Notes: generated by a model from the letters alone, not told the origin. DNA of 14,217 nucleotides from Methanobacteriota archaeon (GCA_023399215.1 JAEWQJ010000048.1:1-14217), one strand, 5' to 3'; shown: positions 1-7,121, counted from the stretch's first letter. Numbers and translations are program-made.

Positions 1-362
1 GTGGAAATGTTGCTGATAAAACCTTTACTGCAACTGCGGATTTCGGAGATAAAAAAGACCAGCTCTACTTTATAACCTATGTAGATAAGATATTCACAAG
101 TGCTACTGATTCCTTTGCAGTCTTCAAGTATACCTGGCTCATCGACAAAGATAAAGTGATGCTCATTGAAAATGGGGACGAATATCAGGGTTTTGAGGTA
201 AAAGAAGCTTCTGAAAATGAAATTGTACTTAAGAATTCTAATTCTATCACTTTGAACCTTGACAAAGATAAAAAGAACTACTTTACCGATTCCTGGTATT
301 TCCAGACCTCAGATGAAGGAAAGGGAAGCACTTCTCCTGAAGGGTATGTTATCTATCCGGCA
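1..362 (+). repeat. Intragenic direct repeat, copy 1 (S-layer gene)
   Basis: This stretch matches 949-1310 at an offset of 948 bp (316 codons) with about 10 mismatches in 362 bases, roughly 97% identity. Only two amino-acid changes result (Val to Ile, Phe to Ile). It covers the C-terminal half of an S-layer domain. The left end is cut by the window, so the true repeat may be longer. Confidence 0.95.
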
Positions 363-1598
363 AAAGAGCTTAACAGCTCTGGAAATTATACCTTGAGAGG
401 TTTGCCATTCGACACAAACGAAACCTTATCCGATGGATTCTGCTGGAATGCGACCACTTTTGGCGGCTTTGCCTATCCTGTAAACAAGCACAAGAGTTTT
501 GTAGCTTCTGAAAACTGGTGGGGTGAACGCCTTCAATATGTCGAAAAAGACGGCCAGAATGAACTTGGCAAAGACCACCCCGGAAATCATGTAATAGGTG
601 AAGGAGAACTTGTGTATACTACCCGTCCTTTTTCCTCCAAATATGGAGTTGTTTCCGACCTTGAACTTGACGCCAGTACAACTCCCAAGGAGCTTGGTGG
701 GATGTTCTACTATCAGCTTTCCTGGTTTGGAAAACCGTATATTGCCGTTGGAAACGACTCCACCCGGCTTGCAAAACTTGTAATTTCTCAGCCTTCTGAA
801 GAGAAAAAAACATTAAAGTCTGGAGATTCCTGGGATCTTGGGAGTAATTACTCTCTGGTCGTTAACCAGGTTGATGTTGATGGCGAAAAGGTATGGTTTT
901 CACTGGATAAAAACGGGGAAGAAATTGAATCAGGAATTGTAAACACAAGTGGAAATATTGCTGATAAAACCTTTACTGCAACTGCGGATATAGGAGATAA
1001 AAAAGACCAGCTCTACTTTATAACCTATGTAGATAAGATATTCACAAGTGCTACTGATTCTTTTGCAGTCTTCAAGTATACCTGGCTCATCGATAAAGAT
1101 AAAGTGATGCTCATTGAAAACGGGGACGAATATCAGGGTTTTGAGGTAAAAGAAGCTTCTGAAAACGAAATTGTACTTAAGAATTCTAATTCTATCACTT
1201 TGAACCTTGACAAAGATAAAAAGAACTACTTTACCGATTCCTGGTATTTCCAAACCTCAGATGAAGGAAAGGGGAGCACTTCTCCTGAAGGGTATGTTAT
1301 CTATCCAGCAACCGACGTTACTGTAGAGGATACAGCTACTGCAGGTGTCAATAATTCTGAAAATATCCCAAATGAGTCTCTATCTAATGAGTCTCTATCT
1401 AATGAGTCTTCCACGTCTACATCCTCTGCTTCTCTTCTCGATAATAAGGCTGACGATTTAAAAGATGTTAACAATAATAGTAGTCTTCCTGAGGTAAAAA
1501 CCGGAATAGTAACTTCCGCAAAAGCTTCTGGTTTCGAGTTGTTCGCAGGGGTTTTCGGAATAATTCTTTGTCAGTATTTTATAAAAAGGAGAGATTAA
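3..1598 (+). CDS. S-layer family surface protein, 5'-truncated by window edge
   Basis: The reading frame is open from the first complete codon (position 3), so the gene begins outside the window; the ATG at 156 is internal. The visible 531 residues hold the end of one S-layer domain (about residues 1-120), a complete second copy (about 120-436), a Ser/Asn/Thr-rich low-complexity linker (about 437-505) with many N-x-S/T sequons, and a C-terminal hydrophobic segment followed by KRRD. Two tandem domains, a linker and a C-terminal anchor is the known layout of Methanosarcina DUF1608 S-layer proteins, which form or decorate the outer protein sheath. The C-terminus (SGFELFAGVFG) resembles a PGF-CTERM sorting signal but has S where P is expected, so archaeosortase processing is uncertain. 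No promoter is visible. It could be the major S-layer protein or one of its several paralogs. Confidence 0.88.
   Translation, partial: GNVADKTFTATADFGDKKDQLYFITYVDKIFTSATDSFAVFKYTWLIDKDKVMLIENGDEYQGFEVKEASENEIVLKNSNSITLNLDKDKKNYFTDSWYFQTSDEGKGSTSPEGYVIYPAKELNSSGNYTLRGLPFDTNETLSDGFCWNATTFGGFAYPVNKHKSFVASENWWGERLQYVEKDGQNELGKDHPGNHVIGEGELVYTTRPFSSKYGVVSDLELDASTTPKELGGMFYYQLSWFGKPYIAVGNDSTRLAKLVISQPSEEKKTLKSGDSWDLGSNYSLVVNQVDVDGEKVWFSLDKNGEEIESGIVNTSGNIADKTFTATADIGDKKDQLYFITYVDKIFTSATDSFAVFKYTWLIDKDKVMLIENGDEYQGFEVKEASENEIVLKNSNSITLNLDKDKKNYFTDSWYFQTSDEGKGSTSPEGYVIYPATDVTVEDTATAGVNNSENIPNESLSNESLSNESSTSTSSASLLDNKADDLKDVNNNSSLPEVKTGIVTSAKASGFELFAGVFGIILCQYFIKRRD
949..1310 (+). repeat. Intragenic direct repeat, copy 2 (S-layer gene)
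   Basis: Second copy of the repeat at 1-362. Similarity stops sharply after the codons for YPA, where copy 1 continues into the next domain (KELNSSG) and this copy into the low-complexity linker (TDVTVED). The boundary therefore coincides with the domain end. Confidence 0.95.
1371..1410 (+). repeat. 15-bp coding tandem repeat (NESLS)
   Basis: Units of 15 bp (AATGAGTCTCTATCT) begin at 1371 and 1386, with a partial third unit at 1401-1410. They encode NESLS-NESLS-NESS. Each contains an N-E-S sequon, so unit gain or loss would change the number of potential N-glycosylation sites in the linker. Confidence 0.9.
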
Positions 1599-1621
1599 GA
1601 GAAATATCCTGAGATTTGTAA

Positions 1622-1680
1622 TTAAAAAAGAGTAGTTTTTTAAGTTCTCATTTTTTTTTCTTCCTTTTTTCTTCATTTTT
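1622..1680 (+). terminator. T-rich terminator after the S-layer gene
   Basis: Shortly after the stop codon (1596-1598) comes A6-GAGTAG-T6 (a weak hairpin) and then a run of nine T (1651-1659) and further T-rich sequence. Archaeal RNA polymerase terminates at U-rich tracts, so this is the likely 3' end of the S-layer transcript. Not experimentally supported. Confidence 0.5.
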
Positions 1681-1732
1681 TTCAGTTCATTTTCTTTTAC
1701 ATATTTAGACTTATTTTTAGCCTTACTACTTT

Positions 1733-1830
1733 CTGATCCCTATTACCTGATTCCTGTTACCTGATCTCTACTAACTGACTTCTACTAACTGACCTCTACT
1801 AACTGATCTCTATTAACTGCTTCCTATTAA
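1733..1830. repeat. 14-bp tandem repeat, seven units
   Basis: Seven head-to-tail 14-bp units of the form CTGAYYYCTRYTAM start at 1733, 1747, 1761, 1775, 1789, 1803 and 1817, with a degenerate partial unit after 1830. They fill the gap between the convergent S-layer gene and the DUF1614-type gene. 14 bp is not a multiple of three and units lack spacers, so this is neither coding nor CRISPR; it looks like a minisatellite. Confidence 0.9.
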
Positions 1831-1841
1831 CTGATTCTTTG

Positions 1842-2561
1842 TTAGATCAGGAGAAGAGCAATGAACCCGCTTAAAAATATCCCATCAAAGGTTCCTGCTC
1901 CTCCTATGCTTGCAACCGGAGCTCCAAGATTCTTAATTTTTCCTAGGTTAAGAAGATCGGCTCCAATAAGGGTTCCAAGCACTCCTCCTGTATAAGCAAC
2001 GACAACGCGGCACTGGTCAATTGGACAATTCGGGATATGAATTATCGAAGTCAGCAAAATCGCAGCAAGGGCAGCTGCAAGGGGTGGAACCAGCGCTGGG
2101 GTTGCAATACCTATGCCACGGATCGGCTTTGCTACGGAATGAGTTACGATTGTAACTATTAAGATGCCGGTTCCTGCAAGCAGGAGAGACGAAGGGAATT
2201 TCATAAGAAGGTAAGCTGAAATTAGAATCGGAATAACCGCTCCTCCTACATTCACAGCAATTGTCGTTTCATTTCTTATCACACGCCGAAATGGAACTCT
2301 GTAAGATACGCCAAAAACACGGACATATGTATCTCTAACTACCGGAGCATCGGATCTGAGGGTTGCTAGAGGGATATTGATACTGCTTCCGAGGAGGGAC
2401 AGTAACATGATAAGGAGCGCGTCCTCTATAGAGAAGCCAATCTTCGTAAAGGTGGAAACAATTATTCCAAAAAAAAGAGAACTAAGCCCGAAAATCAGAA
2501 TAAAGATCAAAAGAAGAAGGAATGTAAGGCTAAAAGGAATGTAAAAAAGTTGTCTTCTCAT
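1842..2561 (-). CDS. DUF1614-family integral membrane protein
   Basis: A 239-residue polytopic membrane protein. Hydrophobic segments lie at about residues 8-35, 45-60, 103-120, 126-145, 155-175 and 185-200, with a last one at the C-terminus. A conserved-looking C-terminal block has ADLLNL followed by a Gly-rich ASIGGAGTFDGIFLSG, which I recognise as typical of the DUF1614 family (archaeal and bacterial, function unknown). The polar Asp/Asn residues in that block and in SINIPLATL could line a substrate path, but this is inference. The ATG at 2561 is preceded on the minus strand by a GGAG motif at suitable spacing. It is monocistronic, about 250 bp downstream of dacZ on the same strand with its own promoter region. 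No known role can be assigned. Confidence 0.8.
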   Translation of the reverse strand: MRRQLFYIPFSLTFLLLLIFILIFGLSSLFFGIIVSTFTKIGFSIEDALLIMLLSLLGSSINIPLATLRSDAPVVRDTYVRVFGVSYRVPFRRVIRNETTIAVNVGGAVIPILISAYLLMKFPSSLLLAGTGILIVTIVTHSVAKPIRGIGIATPALVPPLAAALAAILLTSIIHIPNCPIDQCRVVVAYTGGVLGTLIGADLLNLGKIKNLGAPVASIGGAGTFDGIFLSGFIALLLI

Positions 2562-2570
2562 AAAAATGCT

Positions 2571-2688
2571 CCACTTTCTTTATTTCCCCGATATTTAAAC
2601 ATATACTCTCTTTATTTCCTCACCTATTTAGATATATACTCTTTTTATTTCTCGCATATTTATAGATACACTTTCTTTATTTATGTGC
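2571..2688 (-). promoter_or_regulatory. Tandem 32-33-bp TATA-bearing repeats upstream of the DUF1614 gene
   Basis: Three imperfect units start at 2592, 2625 and 2657, with a partial unit at about 2571-2590. On the minus strand each carries a TATA-like core (GTTTAAATA, AGTATATAT, CTATAAATA). They sit directly upstream of the gene starting at 2561, so one or more could act as its promoter. Which is used cannot be told from sequence. Confidence 0.55.
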
Positions 2689-2780
2689 TATGTTCTGCCC
2701 TTCTTCTTACACATTCTGCTGAAAAGCCTTTGCTCTTAAAAAGTTAGCAACTCAACACTCCGGGATGTAACTAAAAATTC

Positions 2781-2819
2781 CTAATCCTGAGTAAAAAAGT
2801 TCTGATTTTCAGGATTAGA
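2781..2819 (-). terminator. Hairpin overlapping the dacZ stop codon
   Basis: CTAATCCTGA (2781-2790) and TCAGGATTAG (2810-2819) form a perfect 10-bp inverted repeat with a 19-nt loop. One arm contains the last sense codon and stop codon of dacZ (stop at 2815-2817). It may define or stabilise the 3' end of the dacZ mRNA; there is no long U-tract on the minus strand directly after it. Confidence 0.55.
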
Positions 2820-3690
2820 TGTATCTTACTGCAGGCTTCAGGCATTCCATGCAGATTATTTCTTTCGCATCTTTATATACCCTTATAATTCCGCCTGACT
2901 CGGATACCGTAACTGCAATCGCAACCGTATCTCTGCTGATTGCGGCTGCCGAAACGTGTCTGCCTCCCAGTCCTTTCTCAATATCCACATTTTTTGCATC
3001 AACGTCAAGGTAGCGGCCTGCGGCCTGAATTATTCCGTTTTCGTCTATCACAAAAACTCCGTCAAGCTGGGAAAATTCCTTTATGGATTCCCAGTTTTTC
3101 TTATCAAGGATATTCCGATAAATTTCATCGTGGCCTGCGTAAGGATTCAGTATTAGCTGGTGAGAGCGTTTCAGAACTTCTTCAGAATCGCCTATTATGA
3201 AGGCAGCTCCTATTTTTTTGCCTTCCCTGCCTGTCAGGACAATATCAAAAGAGATTTTCATGATTGCACTCATCACTTCCGGCTTTATCCTTTCCTGACA
3301 TTCCTTCATGGCTTTTATAAGGGGATTTTCGTCGAGGCTATGTACAATAATCGAACTGGAGCTGCGGGTTTCGACCACGCCTACAATAATCCCATTTTCC
3401 AGTCTTCCAAGCACGTATTCTATGGCGGTAGCTTGTTGAAGGTGGTCAGAGTTGCCTGCAGCCTCGCGGTTTATCTGGTCGCCGAGTTCTTTTATAGGAT
3501 TTTTTCCATCCTTTCCAGTGGAGACCAGGTGGTCTATTATGCTTTTAGGACGCATGGAGATGTAGTAGACCGGAATTCCCCCAGTTTCGATCCCTTCAAA
3601 ACTCAACTCTCCGGAAACCATAATTGCGGCAGCATCAAGTTCTCTGGAAATCCGGGCTGCCGTCTCTGCAATTATACGTGCTCTATCCAT
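2815..3690 (-). CDS. dacZ: Diadenylate cyclase, DacZ type (c-di-AMP synthase)
   Basis: Predicted to make cyclic di-AMP from two ATP in the cytosol; the nucleotide is linked to osmotic and potassium control in many prokaryotes. The 291-residue protein has an N-terminal domain (about 1-125) and a C-terminal DisA_N/DAC domain (about 130-280). Visible DAC features are GAAFIIGD (161-168), the DG-x motif as DGV (210-212; DGA in most cyclases), the GxRH motif GGRH (242-245) followed by SAAA (247-250), and SESGG (263-267). This N-terminal/DAC order matches the euryarchaeal DacZ class. The start chosen is ATG at 3690 because a GGTGG ribosome site precedes it; an in-frame TTG at 3720 would add ten residues without a good site. 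The gene is divergent from thpR and not in an obvious operon. Confidence 0.85.
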   Translation of the reverse strand: MDRARIIAETAARISRELDAAAIMVSGELSFEGIETGGIPVYYISMRPKSIIDHLVSTGKDGKNPIKELGDQINREAAGNSDHLQQATAIEYVLGRLENGIIVGVVETRSSSSIIVHSLDENPLIKAMKECQERIKPEVMSAIMKISFDIVLTGREGKKIGAAFIIGDSEEVLKRSHQLILNPYAGHDEIYRNILDKKNWESIKEFSQLDGVFVIDENGIIQAAGRYLDVDAKNVDIEKGLGGRHVSAAAISRDTVAIAVTVSESGGIIRVYKDAKEIICMECLKPAVRYI

Positions 3691-3857
3691 ATGATCCACC
3701 GCTTTTTCTTTTTGCAGCAACCGATTTGAGGCCCCACTTTTTATTTTTAGAGTTTTTTTGAACTAATATTATTTTCTTAAATCAGGGTTATTATTTTTTA
3801 ACTTAGCGTTTTTCTCCGGGCTAAAATTCTTTTTCTCAGGTTAACATTGAGGCCAAC

Positions 3858-3909
3858 TTTATAAATACTTAAGCTTATTTCCTTCTCTGTACTTATCTCT
3901 TATATATTA
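3858..3909 (+). promoter_or_regulatory. Candidate promoter(s) for thpR
   Basis: Two TATA-like elements lie upstream of thpR: TTTATAAATA (3858-3867) and TTATATATTA (3900-3909). Use of either would give a leader of roughly 170-220 nt before the TTG start at 4108. No clear operator is seen. The dacZ-thpR divergent gap (3691-4107) is otherwise A/T-rich with no gene I can support. Confidence 0.4.
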
Positions 3910-4107
3910 TAATTGCCCTGTAGTCCTTTCGTTCTGTCCTTTTTTTCTTCCTGTTCTTTTGTACTATTGTCTCTTTCATATTTTTTTAAAAATTTTTGTG
4001 GAGGGTTTACAATTCCTTCTAAAAAAAGATCTAAACTCAGTTTTTTCAGACGAAAATTAACAGGAAGATTTTTCTGGTTCGTTTTTCAATTAAGATTGGT
4101 GAATGCT

Positions 4108-4653
4108 TTGATCAGGACATTTATAGCAGTGGAATTAGATCCAGGTTTTACGGAGAAGATTCGAGAGTTTCAGGCTAGATTTTCTGGTTTTGATCTGAAG
4201 TTCGTTGATCCTGAGCTTGTTCACATAACTCTGAAGTTCCTGGGGAACGTGGACGAATCAAGAGTTTCCTCGCTTTCTGCAGCTCTTGACTCTATTACGT
4301 GCGAGCCTTTCGAAGCAAAAGTAGGGGGACTTGGAGTTTTTCCCAAGCCTTCGAATCCCAGAATTCTCTGGCTGGGTGCAACCGGAAACTTCAGGGCGTT
4401 ACACGACAACGTAGAAGAGTTACTGGAACCTTTTAAATTCGAAAAAGATGACAGGGAATTTACTGCTCATGCTACTCTTGCCAGGATAAAGTTCCTAAAG
4501 AAGGATCAGAAAACCACGTTCATAAATGTAGTAAAGGAATTAAAGGACATCGAAATTGGGACTATGTGGGTAAATAAAGTGCTTTTAAAGAAAAGCACAC
4601 TGACTCCGAAAGGGCCAATCTATGAAACTCTGCATACCGTGTACATGGACTGA
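4108..4653 (+). CDS. thpR: RNA 2',3'-cyclic phosphodiesterase (ThpR/LigT family)
   Basis: A 181-residue member of the 2H phosphoesterase superfamily. It is expected to hydrolyse RNA 2',3'-cyclic phosphate to 2'-phosphate; some homologs also ligate tRNA halves in vitro. The two catalytic H-x-T motifs are both present: HIT (H39/T41) and HAT (H121/T123), in the expected spacing, and the length is normal for the family. The start is TTG at 4108: GGTGA lies 5 nt upstream, and the family typically begins M-I-R-x-F-I-A. The same frame stays open back to an ATG at 3913, but that extension is A/T-rich, has no family similarity I recognise, and contains the likely promoters. An in-frame GTG at 4099 overlaps the ribosome site and is less likely. 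Stand-alone gene. Confidence 0.88.
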   Translation: MIRTFIAVELDPGFTEKIREFQARFSGFDLKFVDPELVHITLKFLGNVDESRVSSLSAALDSITCEPFEAKVGGLGVFPKPSNPRILWLGATGNFRALHDNVEELLEPFKFEKDDREFTAHATLARIKFLKKDQKTTFINVVKELKDIEIGTMWVNKVLLKKSTLTPKGPIYETLHTVYMD

Positions 4654-4815
4654 TCTGTGTTACATTTTCTTTTAACCTTTCCACTTTAGAATTACCATTT
4701 TTCTTCTCTTGTTATTTTTATTTTGCTTTCTATACATTTATATATTGGTTGTATCCTGGCTGTAACGCACAAACTGTATTTTTAAAATGCAGCTAAACAT
4801 AACACTCAGAACATT

Positions 4816-4830
4816 CAAAAGTTTAAATAT
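4816..4830 (+). promoter_or_regulatory. BRE/TATA promoter of rfcS
   Basis: CAAAAGTTTAAATA fits the archaeal purine-rich BRE plus TATA consensus and ends about 30 bp before the rfcS ATG, predicting a very short leader. A second TATA-like site (TTATATATTGG, near 4738-4748) could give a longer leader of about 90 nt. The 4654-4859 gap contains nothing else I can support. Confidence 0.55.
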
Positions 4831-4859
4831 CATCTTCTCTAAATATGGTGCAAGCATGA

Positions 4860-5864
4860 ATGGAGGACTCTACGATTAAAGAAGAGATCTGGATTGAGAA
4901 GTACAGGCCTGTGAGACTGGACCAGGTGGCAGGGCAGGAAGAAACAATCGAACGCCTGAAGTCCTATGTTGCAACGAAAAATCTTCCCCATCTGCTGTTT
5001 TCCGGGCCGCCAGGAGTCGGAAAAACCGCTTCTGCCGTCTCGATTGCAAGAGAGATTTTTGGAGAAGACCTGTGGCGTGAAAACTTTACCGAACTTAATG
5101 CGTCGGATGAGAGAGGAATTGACGTTGTCCGGACAAAAATCAAAAACTTCGCAAAAACTGCCCCTATGGGAAGAGCCGAATTTAAGATAATCTTCCTGGA
5201 TGAAGCTGATGCACTGACTTCAGATGCTCAATCTGCACTCAGGCGGACAATGGAACGGTTCAGCAATAACTGTCGGTTTATTTTATCCTGTAATTATTCT
5301 TCCAGGATTATCGAGCCTATCCAGTCCCGCTGTGCAGTTTTCAGGTTCAGGCGACTTTCTGATGAAGCTATCAGGAAACGCCTGGAGTACATCGCTAAAG
5401 ATCAGGGTCTGTCCATTACTGAAGACGGATATGAAGCTCTTATTTATGTATCCCAGGGAGATATGAGAAAAGCCGTGAATTCTCTCCAAGCTGCTGCTTT
5501 CGTTGAGCCGAATAAATCTATATCCAGGGAAACCATTTACAGGACTACTGCAACCGCAAATCCAGAAGATATCAGAAACTTGATTGAAACTGCCCTGTGC
5601 GGAAATTTCAGGGCTGCTCGAAAGGAACTTAACAGATTGCTCTACGAAGAGGGGCTTTCTGGGGAAGATATAGTTGGACAGATTTACAGGGCAATCTCCG
5701 AAATGGATAACCGGATGATTCTGGATCTTGGTCTCTCTGAAAAGCGCATTGTCGAACTCGTGGACATAATAGGTGAGATTGATTTCAGGTTAACTGAAGG
5801 AGCGACTGAAAAGATCCAGCTCGAAGCTTTACTCGCGCATTTTGCGCTTTCTAACCAAGATTAA
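4860..5864 (+). CDS. rfcS: Replication factor C small subunit (clamp loader)
   Basis: AAA+ ATPase subunit of the archaeal clamp loader, which opens the PCNA ring and loads it at primer-template junctions. The 334-residue protein has the RFC box I-like start (WIEKYRPVRLDQVAGQE), Walker A GPPGVGKT (49-56), Walker B LDEAD (113-117), sensor 1 SCNYSS (143-148) and the arginine-finger SRC motif (156-158). The C-terminal helical collar domain runs from about 230 to the end. Length is normal. The ATG at 4860 follows GGTG (4847-4850) by 9 nt. A GTG at 4848 is in frame but meets a stop four codons on, so it is excluded; the ATG at 4856 is out of frame. It partners with a large subunit encoded elsewhere. 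Monocistronic. Confidence 0.96.
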   Translation: MEDSTIKEEIWIEKYRPVRLDQVAGQEETIERLKSYVATKNLPHLLFSGPPGVGKTASAVSIAREIFGEDLWRENFTELNASDERGIDVVRTKIKNFAKTAPMGRAEFKIIFLDEADALTSDAQSALRRTMERFSNNCRFILSCNYSSRIIEPIQSRCAVFRFRRLSDEAIRKRLEYIAKDQGLSITEDGYEALIYVSQGDMRKAVNSLQAAAFVEPNKSISRETIYRTTATANPEDIRNLIETALCGNFRAARKELNRLLYEEGLSGEDIVGQIYRAISEMDNRMILDLGLSEKRIVELVDIIGEIDFRLTEGATEKIQLEALLAHFALSNQD

Positions 5865-5919
5865 AGGTTTTGATGACTCGGTAGGCTTCTCTCCATTCCA
5901 GGTCTCTCAAGAACAGTTG

Positions 5920-5943
5920 AAAGGGCTCAAATCGGCCTTTTTT
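5920..5943 (+). terminator. Weak hairpin plus T6 after rfcS
   Basis: AAAGG (5920-5924) and CCTTT (5936-5940) form a short stem with an 11-nt loop, running into six T (5938-5943). It is a plausible end for the rfcS transcript. The T run merges directly into the TATA box of the next gene, so terminator and promoter overlap. Confidence 0.4.
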
Positions 5944-5948
5944 AAATA
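5941..5948 (+). promoter_or_regulatory. TATA box of the small-multidrug-export-family gene
   Basis: TTTAAATA lies 33-40 bp upstream of the ATG at 5981. Transcription would start near 5970, leaving a leader of about ten bases. No Shine-Dalgarno-like motif is seen before the ATG, in keeping with a very short or leaderless mRNA. Confidence 0.5.
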
Positions 5949-5980
5949 GGATCATACGGAATTAATAAATCCTGATTACC

Positions 5981-6493
5981 ATGTCTGTTGAAATAACATT
6001 AGTAGAAATGTTGGGGTCTGTTCCCCACTGGCTTGCAGTTTTGATTATGGGAGCTATACCTATCTCCGAATTGAGAGGGGCAATCCCTGTTGCAATGGGC
6101 ATCTATGGAATGGGTCCCTTCGATGCATTCTTCTTCTCAGTGCTTGGAAATCTCCTTCCTGTAATCCCTCTTCTTCTCTTTCTTGAGCCGGTCTCAAACT
6201 ATCTCAGACGTTACTCGATCTTTGATACTTTCTTCACCTGGCTCTTCTCAAAGACTCGCCGGAAAAATGCCGAAAGTTTTGAAAAATACGGATCCCTTGC
6301 GCTAACCATCTTCGTAGCCATACCCCTGCCGGTTACTGGGGCCTGGTCCGGCTGTGCAGCGGCATTTGTCTTTGGGATCAAGTTCAGGCATGCCTTGCCT
6401 GCAATTGCTGCAGGGGTGATGATAGCAGGAATTATAGTAACTGGAGTTACTGTAACAGGTATAAGTCTCGCTGATATGATTCTTGGAGCATGA
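5981..6493 (+). CDS. Putative small multidrug export family membrane protein (Sm_multidrug_ex)
   Basis: A 170-residue, mostly hydrophobic protein with four or five membrane segments. Two signature blocks of the Sm_multidrug_ex family (COG2426-like) are visible: SELRGAIP (29-36) after the first hydrophobic segment, and AIPLPVTGAW (113-122) in the second half. These are symmetrical Pro/Gly-containing re-entrant-like motifs, which suggests an internal duplication. A basic loop (KTRRKN, 91-96) separates the two halves. The family name is putative; a transport role has not to my knowledge been established and the substrate is unknown. Monocistronic between rfcS and a bidirectional terminator. Confidence 0.8.
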   Translation: MSVEITLVEMLGSVPHWLAVLIMGAIPISELRGAIPVAMGIYGMGPFDAFFFSVLGNLLPVIPLLLFLEPVSNYLRRYSIFDTFFTWLFSKTRRKNAESFEKYGSLALTIFVAIPLPVTGAWSGCAAAFVFGIKFRHALPAIAAGVMIAGIIVTGVTVTGISLADMILGA

Positions 6494-6587
6494 TCTCCCT
6501 TCTGCTCAAAGATATGTCCTGTAGAATCCCTAACCGTAGTGAATCTGGAAACTGCCACTGAATAATTAAATTTCACGTAAAAATAGG

Positions 6588-6610
6588 AAAATGCTGGGTA
6601 CCAGCATTTT
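6588..6610. terminator. Bidirectional hairpin terminator
   Basis: AAAATGCTGG (6588-6597), a 3-nt loop, and CCAGCATTTT (6601-6610) make a perfect 10-bp stem flanked by A/T-rich DNA on both sides. It sits between the convergent membrane protein gene (ends 6493) and histone gene (ends 6679), so it can serve both transcripts. Confidence 0.75.
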
Positions 6611-6678
6611 ATTTTCTGTTTCGTCCTGTAAAGCAAGATGCCACTGGTAAATAGCGTTAAGGGGTGGACAGTCTTAGT

Positions 6679-6888
6679 TTACAGCATTTCTTTTGCTAAT
6701 TTTATGTCTTCAGCTTTTACAGTTTTTCTGCCTGCATGTTCTGCAAGTTTTATTGCTTCTCTTGATATCTCAAGTCCATATTCTTCCAGAATTTCCGTAA
6801 GGGCCATTCCCGCACTCTCACTAACTCTATGAGCACCTGCGGTTCTTATTAAACGCTCAATTGGTGCAAATGGTATTACTTTTGCCAT
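6679..6888 (-). CDS. Archaeal histone (HMf family)
   Basis: A 69-residue histone-fold protein that wraps DNA as dimers and higher multimers. The sequence shows the typical opening MAKVIPFAPIERLIR, a central helix (about 20-48) and the C-terminal HAGRKTVKAEDIKLA block, where R53-K-T and the following Val/Asp contact DNA and fix the fold. There are no N- or C-terminal tails, as usual for archaeal histones. The ATG at 6888 is chosen because a perfect GGAGG (minus strand, 6894-6898) lies 5 nt upstream; the in-frame TTG at 6900 overlaps this site and is excluded. The strong site fits high expression. Monocistronic. Confidence 0.95.
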   Translation of the reverse strand: MAKVIPFAPIERLIRTAGAHRVSESAGMALTEILEEYGLEISREAIKLAEHAGRKTVKAEDIKLAKEML

Positions 6889-6954
6889 ATTATCCTCCAA
6901 TCTTCTTTATTTGTTAATATATATCCTTATAATTCCTGATTTTGTAATCAGATT

Positions 6955-6964
6955 CTATAAATAA
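6955..6964 (-). promoter_or_regulatory. Candidate TATA box of the histone gene
   Basis: On the minus strand TTATTTATAG lies about 70 bp before the ATG, giving a leader long enough to contain the GGAGG site. A second A/T-rich element (ATATATATT, about 6915-6923) is closer but would put the transcript start almost on the ribosome site, so it is less likely. Confidence 0.35.
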
Positions 6965-7087
6965 CTTTGCTTATATTGGGGTTTTTTACTTCCTTTCAGC
7001 TTTTAATAGCTTTTTCTCCTTTATTTCACTTTCCAGAGCTTCATCATTTGTTTTTATTTATAGCATAAATTCCGCTTTGGGGGACAT

Positions 7088-7121
7088 GTCTGTTTTGCTC
7101 GCTTCGTCTGCCCAAACAGAC
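7088..7121. other. Inverted repeat in non-coding region
   Basis: GTCTGTTT (7088-7095) and AAACAGAC (7114-7121) form an 8-bp perfect stem with an 18-nt loop. It lies in a locally G/C-richer non-coding stretch (about 7060-7430) that looks unlike the surrounding intergenic DNA and may be a genomic repeat element. No coding or known RNA match is apparent to me. Confidence 0.5.

Noticed and set aside
1733..1830. Possible CRISPR array
   Set aside because: The 14-bp units are contiguous without unique spacers and there are no cas genes nearby.
2550..2747. 65-codon plus-strand ORF
   Set aside because: It encodes Tyr/Phe/Ser-rich sequence produced by the 32-bp TATA repeats and overlaps a promoter region.
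3840..3847. Isolated GGTTAACA between dacZ and thpR as a BirA site
   Set aside because: Only one half-site is present and neither gene is linked to biotin; GTTAAC is frequent by chance in A/T-rich DNA.
3913..4107. N-terminal extension of thpR from the ATG at 3913
   Set aside because: It would add 65 residues of low-complexity Ser/Phe/Lys sequence outside the 2H fold; the TTG at 4108 has a proper GGTGA site and gives the normal family length.
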